Part shown: positions 1 to 6,044 of the stretch, in pieces
How positions within the stretch are numbered: the first letter of the stretch is position 1
Layout: every line of letters begins with the position of its first letter
Assembly (NCBI GenBank): GCA_937967535.1
Contig: CALCMV010000025.1
Location: 1 to 6,511, forward strand
Direction of reading: 5' to 3'
DNA from: an uncultured Saprospiraceae bacterium
GTDB taxonomy: Bacteria; Bacteroidota; Bacteroidia; Chitinophagales; Saprospiraceae
DNA: 6,511 nt
The notes under the pieces: model-generated
Seen by the model: the letters and a program-made list of their open reading frames with translations, nothing else
Database searches by the model: none
What the model was told of the DNA's origin: nothing
Program-made: the position numbers and the translations under genes

Positions 1-1
1 T

Positions 2-220
2 GTCCAATTCAACCCGATTGAAGATGAAGAACTACCATACATAGAAGATACCTACATCGGTGTATATGACAATCTCGGCAACCTCCAAAAACAATATAAT
101 GTAGGCGATACCCTCCGCCAAACGACCATAGACATCTCTACGCTACCTACAGGTACGTATTGGGTGGTATGGTTTGTTGGTGGAGAAGTGATAGAGACTA
201 AGCAAGTGTATAAGAATTAG
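2..220 (+). CDS. C-terminal fragment of a secreted protein with a probable type IX (Por) secretion sorting domain
   Basis: An open frame runs in from the left edge and stops at TAG (218-220), giving the last 72 residues of a longer protein. The visible part has the layout of a T9SS type A C-terminal sorting domain: a strand like IGVYDNLGNLQKQ (the usual 'YD..G..v' strand), then TTIDISTLPTGTYWVVW (the usual 'idis.Lp.GiY.v' turn and strand), then a short terminal strand ending in ETKQVYKN with a basic end. In Bacteroidota such domains direct export across the outer membrane and are usually cleaved. The catalytic or binding part lies outside the window, so the protein's function cannot be named. 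It is convergent with mrdA. The assignment rests on motif pattern only; another beta-sandwich C-terminus is possible. Confidence 0.65.
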   Translation, partial: VQFNPIEDEELPYIEDTYIGVYDNLGNLQKQYNVGDTLRQTTIDISTLPTGTYWVVWFVGGEVIETKQVYKN

Positions 221-244
221 AGACGAGAGAGGTGAGACGAGAGA
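220..244. repeat. 11-bp direct repeat right after the left gene's stop
   Basis: The word gagacgagaga occurs at 220-230 and again at 234-244, a 14-bp period. It starts on the last base of the stop codon and sits just before the terminator hairpin. It resembles the short-word repeats found in the other spacers of this window. Confidence 0.7.
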
Positions 245-256
245 ATTTTAATGAAC

Positions 257-295
257 ATGCTGTGTTGCGCTGTGAGGTGTGGCACAGCATTTTTA
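257..295 (+). terminator. Probable Rho-independent terminator of the left-hand gene
   Basis: Perfect 8-bp arms atgctgtg (257-264) and cacagcat (283-290) can be extended by two T-G wobbles towards the loop. The 3' arm runs directly into a short T-tract (290-294). It lies 37 bp after the stop of the (+) gene, which fits intrinsic termination of that transcript. No matching T-tract exists on the (-) side, so it is not clearly bidirectional for the opposing mrdA transcript. Confidence 0.6.
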
Positions 296-410
296 TGTTT
301 GTTCGTTTCGGTGAATGTGGACTACGCAGATTTTTTTTTATTTTGCAAATGCTAAATTAACGTGAATAGAACGTTTTTTCGTTTTTTGTAAAATTATTAA
401 ATAAGCAAAT

Positions 411-487
411 AGTACGCGGCGCAAGCCGGAGGCATTACGCTAGGTTATGGGCGTGCGTGCGCGGTGGAATTCCTATTAACGTAAGCC
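411..487. repeat. GC-rich island with an imperfect hairpin between convergent genes
   Basis: A roughly 60-bp stretch (about 413-467) is far richer in G and C than the A/T-rich DNA before it. Bases 431-439 (ggc-a-ttacg) pair with 480-487 (cgtaagcc), 8 bp with one bulged A at 434. Inside this, tagg (441-444) can pair with ccta (472-475), and ggaattcc (466-473) is a self-complementary alternative. It begins 17 bp beyond the mrdA stop on the (-) strand, so it could act as a transcript-end hairpin, but no T-tract follows in that direction. The contrast in composition and the bulged stem suggest a dispersed repeat or recombination-type site rather than a gene. Identity is unknown. Confidence 0.4.
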
Positions 488-503
488 ATACATTCCTGTC
501 TGG

Positions 504-2342
504 TTATTCGACCAAATTCGCCTCCAACATCTTCTTTTCCAACAATTTACGTGGTGTTTCTTCTTCGCCTTCTATTTGGCGTTTGAGATATTTTTCGACC
601 ATAAAACTCGCTATCGGACGCGCATAGGTAGAGCCAAAGCCCGAATTTTCGACATACACAGCGATGGCAATTTTCGGATTATCCTTTGGCGCAAAACCGA
701 TAAATGTAGAGTGGTCTTCGCCATGCGGATTTTCTACCGTACCCGTTTTTCCGCAAAAACTAATATCGGTTATCGCCGAATTGGTATTTTCAATGACGTA
801 TTCCATACCGCGTATAACGGCTTTATAATCACTGGCATCAGTAAGTAGTGTAGTTTGTTTTTCGTAATTTTTAATAGAGTATAGTGTATCATTTTGCAAG
901 AATCCTTTTGCTAAATGCGGTGTGTAATAATGACCGCGATTGGCGATGATAGCCGCCATATTTGCCAGTTGAATCGGTGTGACCTGCAACTCGCCTTGCC
1001 CGATAGCCACCGACATCACCGTAGGTGCTTTCCACGCAAAATCAGGATAGACCTTATTATAAGTAGCGGCATCGGGTACATTGCCGCCTTTTTCGCCTTC
1101 AATATCAATACCAAGCGGTTTGCCCAAACCAAAACTGCGTACATAGCTTGCCCAAGCATCCACGCCGCTAGGGGTGTTGCTTTTTTTATCCACCACGTTG
1201 CGAAATGCCCGCCAATAATACGAGTTGCACGAATATTTGAGTGCGCGTGCCATATTCGTAATCGGTTCGGGATGCGGACGGCAGCCGTAGCGTTTGTTAT
1301 TGACCATATAAAATCCGGGACACTGAATCCCCGTACCCGACCAAATCGCCTTTTCTTCCAAAGCAATCAGCGACATCAAAGGCTTGAATGTAGAACCCGG
1401 CGGGTACTGTGCATTGAGCGCACGATTGAACAGCGGCTTGAGCGTATCAGCTTGCAAGGCAGCAAATGCCTGTCCGCGCCCACGACTGATTCTCAACATA
1501 TTAGGCGAATAACTCGGACTACTGATAAATGCCAAAATTTCTCCCGTACTCGGCTCTATGGCTACGATACTGCCCTTCTTATTTCGCATCAATTCCTCGC
1601 CGTACTTTTGCAATTCAATATCGAGCGATGTGACCAGATTTTTGCCGGAAACGGCAATTTGATCTAATTTTCCTTCTTTATAGCTATCTGCCACGCGCCC
1701 CATATTGTCGCGAGTAAAATATTGCTTTCCCCGTTGTCCGCGCAACTCCTTTTCATACTGTTTTTCCATGCCCGATTCGCCGATGTAATCGCCATCATCA
1801 TAATAATTTGAGCGAGCTACCTGTCGCTCATCCACCTCGCTAATGTAGCCCAAAACATGCGCCCCGCATTGATAATAATAGGTCCGCACATTCCGCAATT
1901 CTGCCTGAAATCCGGGAAATTGATACTGACTTTCCTGAAACTTCGCATAGGTAAGTGAAGAGACTTTGGGCAAGAAAATAAAAGGCTTGTAGCGGGTGTA
2001 GCGGTGGTCGCTGTCAAAATTTTTGTTGAGATTTTTTTCAAAAATGATTTTATTAATGCCTAATAAATCACACAGTTTGGTCGTATCAATATCTCTGACA
2101 TCATTATAGGTGGCGGTAATATCGTACATCGGGTCGTTCTGAACGAGCAATTTGCCATTCCGGTCAAATATCAAGCCGCGCGAAGGGTAAATCGTCGTAT
2201 AATATCGCCCAAATCGCTCCGCCTTGCTGATGTACTCCGTATCCAACATTTGCAAGTGAAAACTACGCCCCAACAGCACCAATGCCCCCAAAGCAAAGAC
2301 GAAACGAATGACATGTTTTCTTTCTTGAAATGTATCTTTCAT
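504..2342 (-). CDS. mrdA: Penicillin-binding protein 2 (elongasome peptidoglycan D,D-transpeptidase)
   Basis: This 612-residue class B penicillin-binding protein (E. coli PBP2 is 633) cross-links peptidoglycan peptides during lateral wall growth. It is anchored in the inner membrane with its catalytic part in the periplasm. A short cytoplasmic N-terminus precedes one membrane segment (about residues 11-26). The pedestal domain carries the typical PSRGLIFDRNG motif (53-63). The transpeptidase domain has all three active-site motifs: STFK with nucleophile S317 and K320, SCN (371-373), and KTG (532-534), followed by the usual FIGFAP (548-552 region). A charged tail (about 588-612) ends the protein. 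The ATG at 2342 places the membrane segment correctly and has no Shine-Dalgarno sequence. It is last in the mreB-mreC-mreD-mrdA order, with a long 425-bp spacer from mreD. PBP3/FtsI is the main alternative, but the mre context and N-terminal motif favour PBP2. The gene looks intact. Confidence 0.95.
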   Translation of the reverse strand: MKDTFQERKHVIRFVFALGALVLLGRSFHLQMLDTEYISKAERFGRYYTTIYPSRGLIFDRNGKLLVQNDPMYDITATYNDVRDIDTTKLCDLLGINKIIFEKNLNKNFDSDHRYTRYKPFIFLPKVSSLTYAKFQESQYQFPGFQAELRNVRTYYYQCGAHVLGYISEVDERQVARSNYYDDGDYIGESGMEKQYEKELRGQRGKQYFTRDNMGRVADSYKEGKLDQIAVSGKNLVTSLDIELQKYGEELMRNKKGSIVAIEPSTGEILAFISSPSYSPNMLRISRGRGQAFAALQADTLKPLFNRALNAQYPPGSTFKPLMSLIALEEKAIWSGTGIQCPGFYMVNNKRYGCRPHPEPITNMARALKYSCNSYYWRAFRNVVDKKSNTPSGVDAWASYVRSFGLGKPLGIDIEGEKGGNVPDAATYNKVYPDFAWKAPTVMSVAIGQGELQVTPIQLANMAAIIANRGHYYTPHLAKGFLQNDTLYSIKNYEKQTTLLTDASDYKAVIRGMEYVIENTNSAITDISFCGKTGTVENPHGEDHSTFIGFAPKDNPKIAIAVYVENSGFGSTYARPIASFMVEKYLKRQIEGEEETPRKLLEKKMLEANLVE

Positions 2343-2343
2343 G

Positions 2344-2399
2344 TTGATGAATTGATGAGTTGTTGGGTTGTTGAATTGTTGGGTTGATGAGTTGTTGGG
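2344..2399. repeat. 16-bp tandem repeat just upstream of mrdA
   Basis: Three contiguous 16-bp units lie at 2352-2367, 2368-2383 and 2384-2399. The first and third are identical (ttgatgagttgttggg) and the middle one differs at two positions. A partial unit precedes them (2344-2351) and a degenerate one follows. The array ends 9 bp from the mrdA start codon, so it forms the 5' untranslated RNA of mrdA, reading as CA-rich words on the mRNA. Such a repeat can vary in copy number and could alter translation of mrdA; that effect is inference. Confidence 0.8.
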
Positions 2400-2448
2400 G
2401 TGTTGAATTAGTCAAGATTACTTTACCCTTGTAATTATTCTTTTCTTT

Positions 2449-2600
2449 ATTCGGCTACATACTACTATACATCGCCACGAAGGCACAAAGACACAAAGAA
2501 TTTTAAAAATTATATTTACTTAATTATCAGCGATTTACCCTTTGTGTCTTTGTGACTTTGTGGCAAGGTTCTCATCATGTATAGTAGTATGATTCGGCTA
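2449..2600. mobile_element. MITE-like palindromic element with 15-bp terminal inverted repeats and 9-bp flanking direct repeats
   Basis: The element spans 2458-2591 (134 bp). Its ends are a perfect 15-bp inverted repeat: catactactatacat at 2458-2472 and its complement at 2577-2591. Just inside is a second pair of arms of 25 bp (2474-2498 and 2540-2564) with two mismatches, made of the cacaaag-type words often seen in dispersed bacterial palindromic repeats. The arms are offset by a 12-bp insertion (2565-2576) on the right. The central 41 bp is A/T-rich and has no coding potential. An exact 9-bp direct repeat attcggcta flanks the element (2449-2457 and 2592-2600), as expected for a target-site duplication. 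It lies in the mreD-mrdA spacer of a presumed operon, so it would be transcribed and could fold into a long hairpin in the mRNA. Absence of a transposase means movement would depend on an enzyme elsewhere. Mobility is inferred; the repeats are seen directly. Confidence 0.7.
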
Positions 2601-2635
2601 CCCGTTTAAGTTTGCTCAACTTTGATAATTAGTAA

Positions 2636-2682
2636 TTTACAATCCCGTATAGTTATCGGGATGTTATCCAATGAATTGTAAA
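2636..2682. repeat. Nested inverted repeats in the mreD-mrdA spacer
   Basis: An outer stem tttaca (2636-2641) pairs with tgtaaa (2677-2682). Within it, atcccg (2642-2647) pairs with cgggat (2657-2662), with a possible further ata/tat pairing after a one-base bulge. No T-tract follows on either strand, so a terminator is not supported. It may be a dispersed short palindrome or an RNA structure in the operon transcript. Confidence 0.5.
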
Positions 2683-2683
2683 A

Positions 2684-2718
2684 AACTATGAACTATGAAC
2701 TGGCAACTATGAACTGAT
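2684..2718. repeat. Heptamer tandem repeat in the mreD-mrdA spacer
   Basis: Five consecutive 7-bp units lie at 2684-2690, 2691-2697, 2698-2704, 2705-2711 and 2712-2718. Units 1, 2 and 4 are aactatg; units 3 and 5 are aactggc and aactgat. It is non-coding and transcribed as part of the mre operon if mrdA is co-transcribed with mreD. Confidence 0.75.
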
Positions 2719-2767
2719 AGCCGAGATTTCAAGATTTAACTACAAAATAACAACAATCCTACAATCA

Positions 2768-3286
2768 CTATTTCCTTCCCAAATTAAAAATGAAAACAGG
2801 TAGCAATATCACCGGAAAAGAGACGAGGTAAGTAAACACCGCCTTAATAAATGCCACATTAATTTTCTCAAATAAAAAGGTCTCATACAAGGAATATATG
2901 ACTACAAAAACAGCAAGACAAAGAGCAACATACTGCAAAAACCAGGGCGTACCTAACTTGACGCGGCTTGGCAAAGGATTATTGTCATAACCACCGCGCG
3001 GCTCAAGGATATTGACAAATAAGGGACGAAAAAACATCATTGCCACACAAGCACCTGCGTGCATTCCTGCGCTATCATAAAACATATCTACTACAAGCCC
3101 GGTGGCAAAAGCGATGAGCAGCGAAACGCCCACAGGTAGTCGCAAGGGCAGCATCAGTAATGCCAAAGGATACATCCAGATTTTAAAGTAATAAGCATAG
3201 CTGCCCAAGTCGATATTTTTCAATATCAAGACCTGCACAAGTATCAGTGCCACAAAGCGAATTAAGTGGATTAGAGTCGGATTCAT
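2768..3286 (-). CDS. mreD: Rod shape-determining protein MreD
   Basis: This is a 172-residue, strongly hydrophobic inner-membrane protein, close to the family's usual 160-170 residues. About five to six membrane segments can be read, at roughly residues 5-23, 36-50, 51-69, 73-93, 115-137 and 147-168. The segment GLVVDMFYDSAGMHAGA (63-79) matches the conserved MreD pattern of a glycine/aspartate-containing helix end followed by a small-residue turn. MreD works with MreC to link MreB filaments to the periplasmic wall synthases. The ATG at 3286 follows mreC by 49 bp. The sequence is weakly conserved in this family, so position between mreC and mrdA is a large part of the evidence. The gene is complete and shows nothing abnormal. 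Confidence 0.9.
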   Translation of the reverse strand: MNPTLIHLIRFVALILVQVLILKNIDLGSYAYYFKIWMYPLALLMLPLRLPVGVSLLIAFATGLVVDMFYDSAGMHAGACVAMMFFRPLFVNILEPRGGYDNNPLPSRVKLGTPWFLQYVALCLAVFVVIYSLYETFLFEKINVAFIKAVFTYLVSFPVILLPVFIFNLGRK

Positions 3287-3297
3287 TACTTTCTTCG

Positions 3298-3338
3298 GAG
3301 TTTATTGGTTGATGAAGTTCATAAACTCAATAAACTCA
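3298..3338. repeat. 9-bp tandem repeat and inverted repeat in the mreC-mreD spacer
   Basis: Two exact copies of ataaactca abut at 3321-3329 and 3330-3338; the second includes the mreC stop codon (3336-3338). The sequence gagtttat (3298-3305) is the complement of ataaactc (3321-3328), giving an 8-bp stem with a 15-base loop. The 49-bp spacer between the two genes is almost wholly occupied by this structure. Confidence 0.7.
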
Positions 3339-4163
3339 TTTACTAACAGATGCCTCTAAAGTACGTCTTTCATCACCCATGAGAGATTCGACGACATTAA
3401 CGTATTGGATGTTCGAGAAATCAGTGGTTAATCGCACATCAATTTTGTGATAATTGCTGCCGGGGGGCAATTCGTGTTTAGCCACTGTGCCTATCATGAT
3501 ATTTGCCGGAAAAATATCCGAAAAATTATTGGTGACTATCGTATCGCCTACGGCTACGCTGGCATGTTTGGGGATATTTTCGAGTGCCATGATGCGCGGG
3601 TTGTTGCCTTGCCATGCCAATGAACCGAAATGATTGTGTTTTTTAAACTTGGAATTGACCCGTACATCGCGGTGTAGCAAAGACATCACTACACTATAGT
3701 TTTTAGAAGATTTTAATACAATACCTGCCACACTGCCATTGCTCACCACTCCTGCATCCGTCACGATTCCATGCCGACTGCCTCTGTCGAGCGTCATGGT
3801 GTTGTTGGGCTGGTTGGTGGTATTGCTGATGACTTTTGCGCTGATGTAGTTGTAGCGTTTTTCAAACAAAGTATCTTCTACGATTTGAGATTCGATGTGA
3901 TGATTGTAATAGGTATTTGGCTGACGATTGAGATACTCGTTTTGAGCGTTGGCGAGACTGTCGTTGATTTCGCGGAGATGAAAATATTCGCTGATATTAT
4001 TTTGTTTTTTTGTAAAAAAACCGGAAACCACATTAGAAGAGTGGAAATACACGTTGTTGTGAAAATCATTATAATTGACCATCAAATACACCGCCGCTAC
4101 TTCCAAAAACGTAAACAGGAAGAAGCCGTGAAATCTGACCAGAAAATTAATTAAATTGTTCAT
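3336..4163 (-). CDS. mreC: Rod shape-determining protein MreC
   Basis: This 275-residue bitopic inner-membrane protein acts as the periplasmic scaffold of the elongasome and activates PBP2. A short N-terminal tail leads into one membrane segment (about residues 12-29). A charged, probably coiled-coil stretch follows (about 50-82). From about residue 107 the periplasmic beta-domain begins with AKVISN, the NNTMTLDRGSRHGI signature (120-133) and the GVVSNGSVAGIV strand pair (138-149), all typical of MreC. The second beta subdomain runs to about 258. The length fits Bacteroidota MreC. The ATG at 4163 is chosen because it gives the right distance to the membrane segment; no Shine-Dalgarno sequence is seen. 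Upstream, 135 bp of repeat-rich DNA separates it from mreB. The gene looks intact. Confidence 0.95.
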   Translation of the reverse strand: MNNLINFLVRFHGFFLFTFLEVAAVYLMVNYNDFHNNVYFHSSNVVSGFFTKKQNNISEYFHLREINDSLANAQNEYLNRQPNTYYNHHIESQIVEDTLFEKRYNYISAKVISNTTNQPNNTMTLDRGSRHGIVTDAGVVSNGSVAGIVLKSSKNYSVVMSLLHRDVRVNSKFKKHNHFGSLAWQGNNPRIMALENIPKHASVAVGDTIVTNNFSDIFPANIMIGTVAKHELPPGSNYHKIDVRLTTDFSNIQYVNVVESLMGDERRTLEASVSK

Positions 4164-4166
4164 GAT

Positions 4167-4296
4167 AAGTTCAAGTTCAAGTTCAAGCGCAAGTTCAAGT
4201 TATGATTTGGCTTCACCAAATACTAAATTTTATAGAAGTAATTTGCGTAGCAAATTAAAAAAACTTGAACTTGAACTTGTGCTTGAACTTGAACTT
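4167..4296. repeat. Inverted pair of hexamer tandem repeats filling the mreB-mreC spacer
   Basis: The left arm (4167-4201) is nearly six units of aagttc, one of them changed to aagcgc. The right arm (4262-4296) is the same array inverted (aacttg), with one unit changed to tgcttg. In full register about 31 of 35 positions pair; shifting by one unit pairs 28 of 29 with one wobble. The region between holds two perfect small hairpins: atttgg/ccaaat (4205-4221) and aatttgc/gcaaatt (4240-4256). The array starts two bases after the mreB stop and ends three bases before the mreC ATG, so almost the whole spacer is one potential cruciform. In the operon mRNA it would form a long stem covering the mreC initiation region. 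Confidence 0.85.
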
Positions 4297-4298
4297 TT

Positions 4299-5330
4299 CT
4301 AAGTACTCTTACGGTCAATTAAGAAAGTGTATTTATCAATATTTTTCAATGCCTTGCCCGTACCGCGTACTACGGCGCGGAGTGGGTCGTCGGCTACATG
4401 TACTTGTAATTTGGTTTTTTGGGCGATGCGTTTGTCGAGTCCGCGCAAGAGTGCGCCACCGCCTGTGAGGTACAAGCCTGTCTGATAAATATCGGCTGCC
4501 AACTCCGGCGGTGTATTTTCCAATGCCTTCAAAATCGCATCTTCCACTTTGGAAATGGACTTGTCGAGTGCATGAGATATTTCGGAATACGAGACGGTGA
4601 TTTGCTTGGGAATACCTGTCATCAGGTCGCGCCCATTGACGGGGAAATCTTCGGGCGGTTCATCCAATTCATGTAGGGCAGAACCCACGTTTATTTTGAT
4701 ACGCTCGGCAGTACGTTCTCCGATGAGAATATTGTGCTGGCGTTTCATATAATTTGTAATATCATTCGTAAACTCATCACCTGCAATACGTATGGATTGG
4801 TCACACACAATTCCCGATAGGGCGATGACTGCAATCTCGGTAGTACCGCCGCCTATGTCAATAATCATATTGCCAATGGGTTCTTCTACATTCAAACCAA
4901 TACCGAGTGCGGCTGCCATGGGTTCGTGGATGAGGTAAGTCTCCTTTGCATCTACGTGTTCTGCCGAATCAAAAACCGCACGTTTTTCTACTTCTGTGAT
5001 GCCCGAAGGAATACAAATCACCATTTTCAGGTTGCTGAAAAAACGCTTGCGCGTACCCGTCATATTGATGAAGCCCTCAATCATACTTTCGGCAGCCTGA
5101 AAGTCGGCAATCACACCATCTTTTAGCGGACGAATGGTTTTGATTTCGCCATGTGTTTTTTCGTGCATCATCATGGCTTTTTTACCCACAGCGATAGCTT
5201 CTCCGCTGCGCCTGTCAATGGCTACAATCGAAGGTTCGTCAACCACTACTTGGTCGTCCTGAATAATAAGGGTGTTGGCTGTACCCAAATCTATTGCTAT
5301 CTCTTGTGTAAAAAAATTGAAAAATTTCAT
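4299..5330 (-). CDS. mreB: Rod shape-determining protein MreB (bacterial actin)
   Basis: This 343-residue actin-like ATPase forms membrane-bound filaments beneath the inner membrane that orient the wall-elongation complex. Phosphate-1 motif IAIDLGTANT spans residues 11-20, phosphate-2 motif DIGGGTTE 158-165, and the adenosine motif LTGGGALLRGL 288-298. The HEPMAAALG segment (135-143) carries the catalytic-type glutamate E136. The N-terminal MKFFNFFTQ is the hydrophobic start usual in this phylum. ATG at 5330 is preferred; a GTG at 5339 would add only MRL and does not match the family start. It is the first gene of the mreB-mreC-mreD-mrdA cluster, 135 bp from mreC. A TAnnTTTG box lies about 340 bp upstream, implying a long leader. 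All actin-fold motifs are intact, so it should be functional. Confidence 0.97.
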   Translation of the reverse strand: MKFFNFFTQEIAIDLGTANTLIIQDDQVVVDEPSIVAIDRRSGEAIAVGKKAMMMHEKTHGEIKTIRPLKDGVIADFQAAESMIEGFINMTGTRKRFFSNLKMVICIPSGITEVEKRAVFDSAEHVDAKETYLIHEPMAAALGIGLNVEEPIGNMIIDIGGGTTEIAVIALSGIVCDQSIRIAGDEFTNDITNYMKRQHNILIGERTAERIKINVGSALHELDEPPEDFPVNGRDLMTGIPKQITVSYSEISHALDKSISKVEDAILKALENTPPELAADIYQTGLYLTGGGALLRGLDKRIAQKTKLQVHVADDPLRAVVRGTGKALKNIDKYTFLIDRKST

Positions 5331-6044
5331 TAATCGCACGTATATTAATGCTGAAATGTCAGAATGATGAAATGCTTAAAATGTGTAATGAGTGAATTTT
5401 GAATGAATGAGTTTTGGGAATTAATAGTTAGTATCTTTTTTAATTTGAGGATTCAAATATTTTTAATTATCTTAATGTAAGATAAGATATTTCTATTTGG
5501 ATTATTAGTATATATGTGAGTCAGATTGTAATTACCAAATGCCGGAATCGCTTCTTTTTCTAAGCATTTTCAACTAATTCATAACTCGTAACTCGGCAAC
5601 TCTCAACCTGATATAATTCATTCATTCCTTCATTCAGAAAACATTCTTTGAAAATAAGACGCTTTTATAGCGCAAAGGTAACGAATTACGTGACAAATCG
5701 AAGGCACTTTAAAACATTATTTTCCGCTATGTACGAAAATATTTTTCAAAGGTTGTCAATTTGCTAAAATACACGTTTTTTAAGGGTATAAAAGGTGTTT
5801 TTAAGCATTTAAATGTTAAGGAAGTATTAAATGAAATATACCTGAAAAATGTGACATCAAAAATGACTGATTATTTTGACGAATAAGGCTATCGAAAAGG
5901 GAATATTTGGCAAACCTATTTTGATTCAATGATATTTTATATTTTTACAAAAAAACAAAAATAAAGGGCTTGGAAATGTTTAATTTTACCCAAAATTTTA
6001 TCGTTTTTCTCTTTCCAAATCTGAATAATACCAACTGTCAAAAT
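5331..6044. other. 714-bp divergent intergenic region between mreB and the VCBS lipoprotein gene
   Basis: No gene is supported here. The half next to mreB (about 5340-5640) is rich in short words: gaatgaatga at 5401-5410, heptamers aactcgt/aactcgg at 5583-5596, and five attc-type tetramers at 5616-5635. The 5401-5410 word is the exact complement of 5618-5627, so the mreB leader could fold over long range. The other half (about 5680-6040) is A/T-rich with no long repeats. It should hold the promoters of both flanking genes; only the mreB side shows a clear box. A 7-of-8 match (aatatttg, 5902-5909) with TTTG at 5875-5878 might serve the (+) gene, but its 23-bp spacing is long. Confidence 0.6.
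5673..5697 (-). promoter_or_regulatory. Candidate Bacteroidota-type promoter for the mre operon
   Basis: Read on the (-) strand, TACCTTTG (5673-5680) is an exact match to the phylum's -7 consensus TAnnTTTG. A TTTG lies upstream (5694-5697), but at 13 bp spacing, shorter than the usual approximately 19-21 bp, so the -33 element is weak or elsewhere. Transcription would begin near 5665, overlapping a small 4-bp hairpin (5660-5672), leaving an mreB leader of about 335 bases. Confidence 0.45.

Noticed and set aside
411..487. Definite integron attC site
   Set aside because: A bulged stem is present, but the conserved GTTRRRY and RYYYAAC core sites are not found at its ends, and no cassette-like small genes or integrase are in the window.
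915..1667. 250-residue open frame on the + strand
   Set aside because: It lies wholly antisense to mrdA, whose three catalytic motifs prove the (-) frame is real. The translated product has no recognisable domain and is a by-product of codon use.
2636..2682. Intrinsic terminator between mreD and mrdA
   Set aside because: The nested stems are short and no T-tract follows on the (-) strand, so termination before mrdA is not supported.
4167..4296. CRISPR array
   Set aside because: The hexamers are contiguous with no spacers of constant length, and the two arrays are in opposite orientation. This is a tandem and inverted repeat, not a CRISPR.
5331..5339. GTG start at 5339 for mreB
   Set aside because: It would add only MRL before the ATG at 5330. 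MreB proteins of this phylum commonly begin directly with the hydrophobic M-x-F-F/L-F-F-T-Q sequence, so the ATG is the better start.
5754..5759. TTGACA on the - strand as a classical sigma-70 -35 box for mreB
   Set aside because: No TATAAT-like -10 follows at 16-18 bp, and the phylum's primary sigma factor uses a different -7 motif, for which a perfect match exists further downstream.
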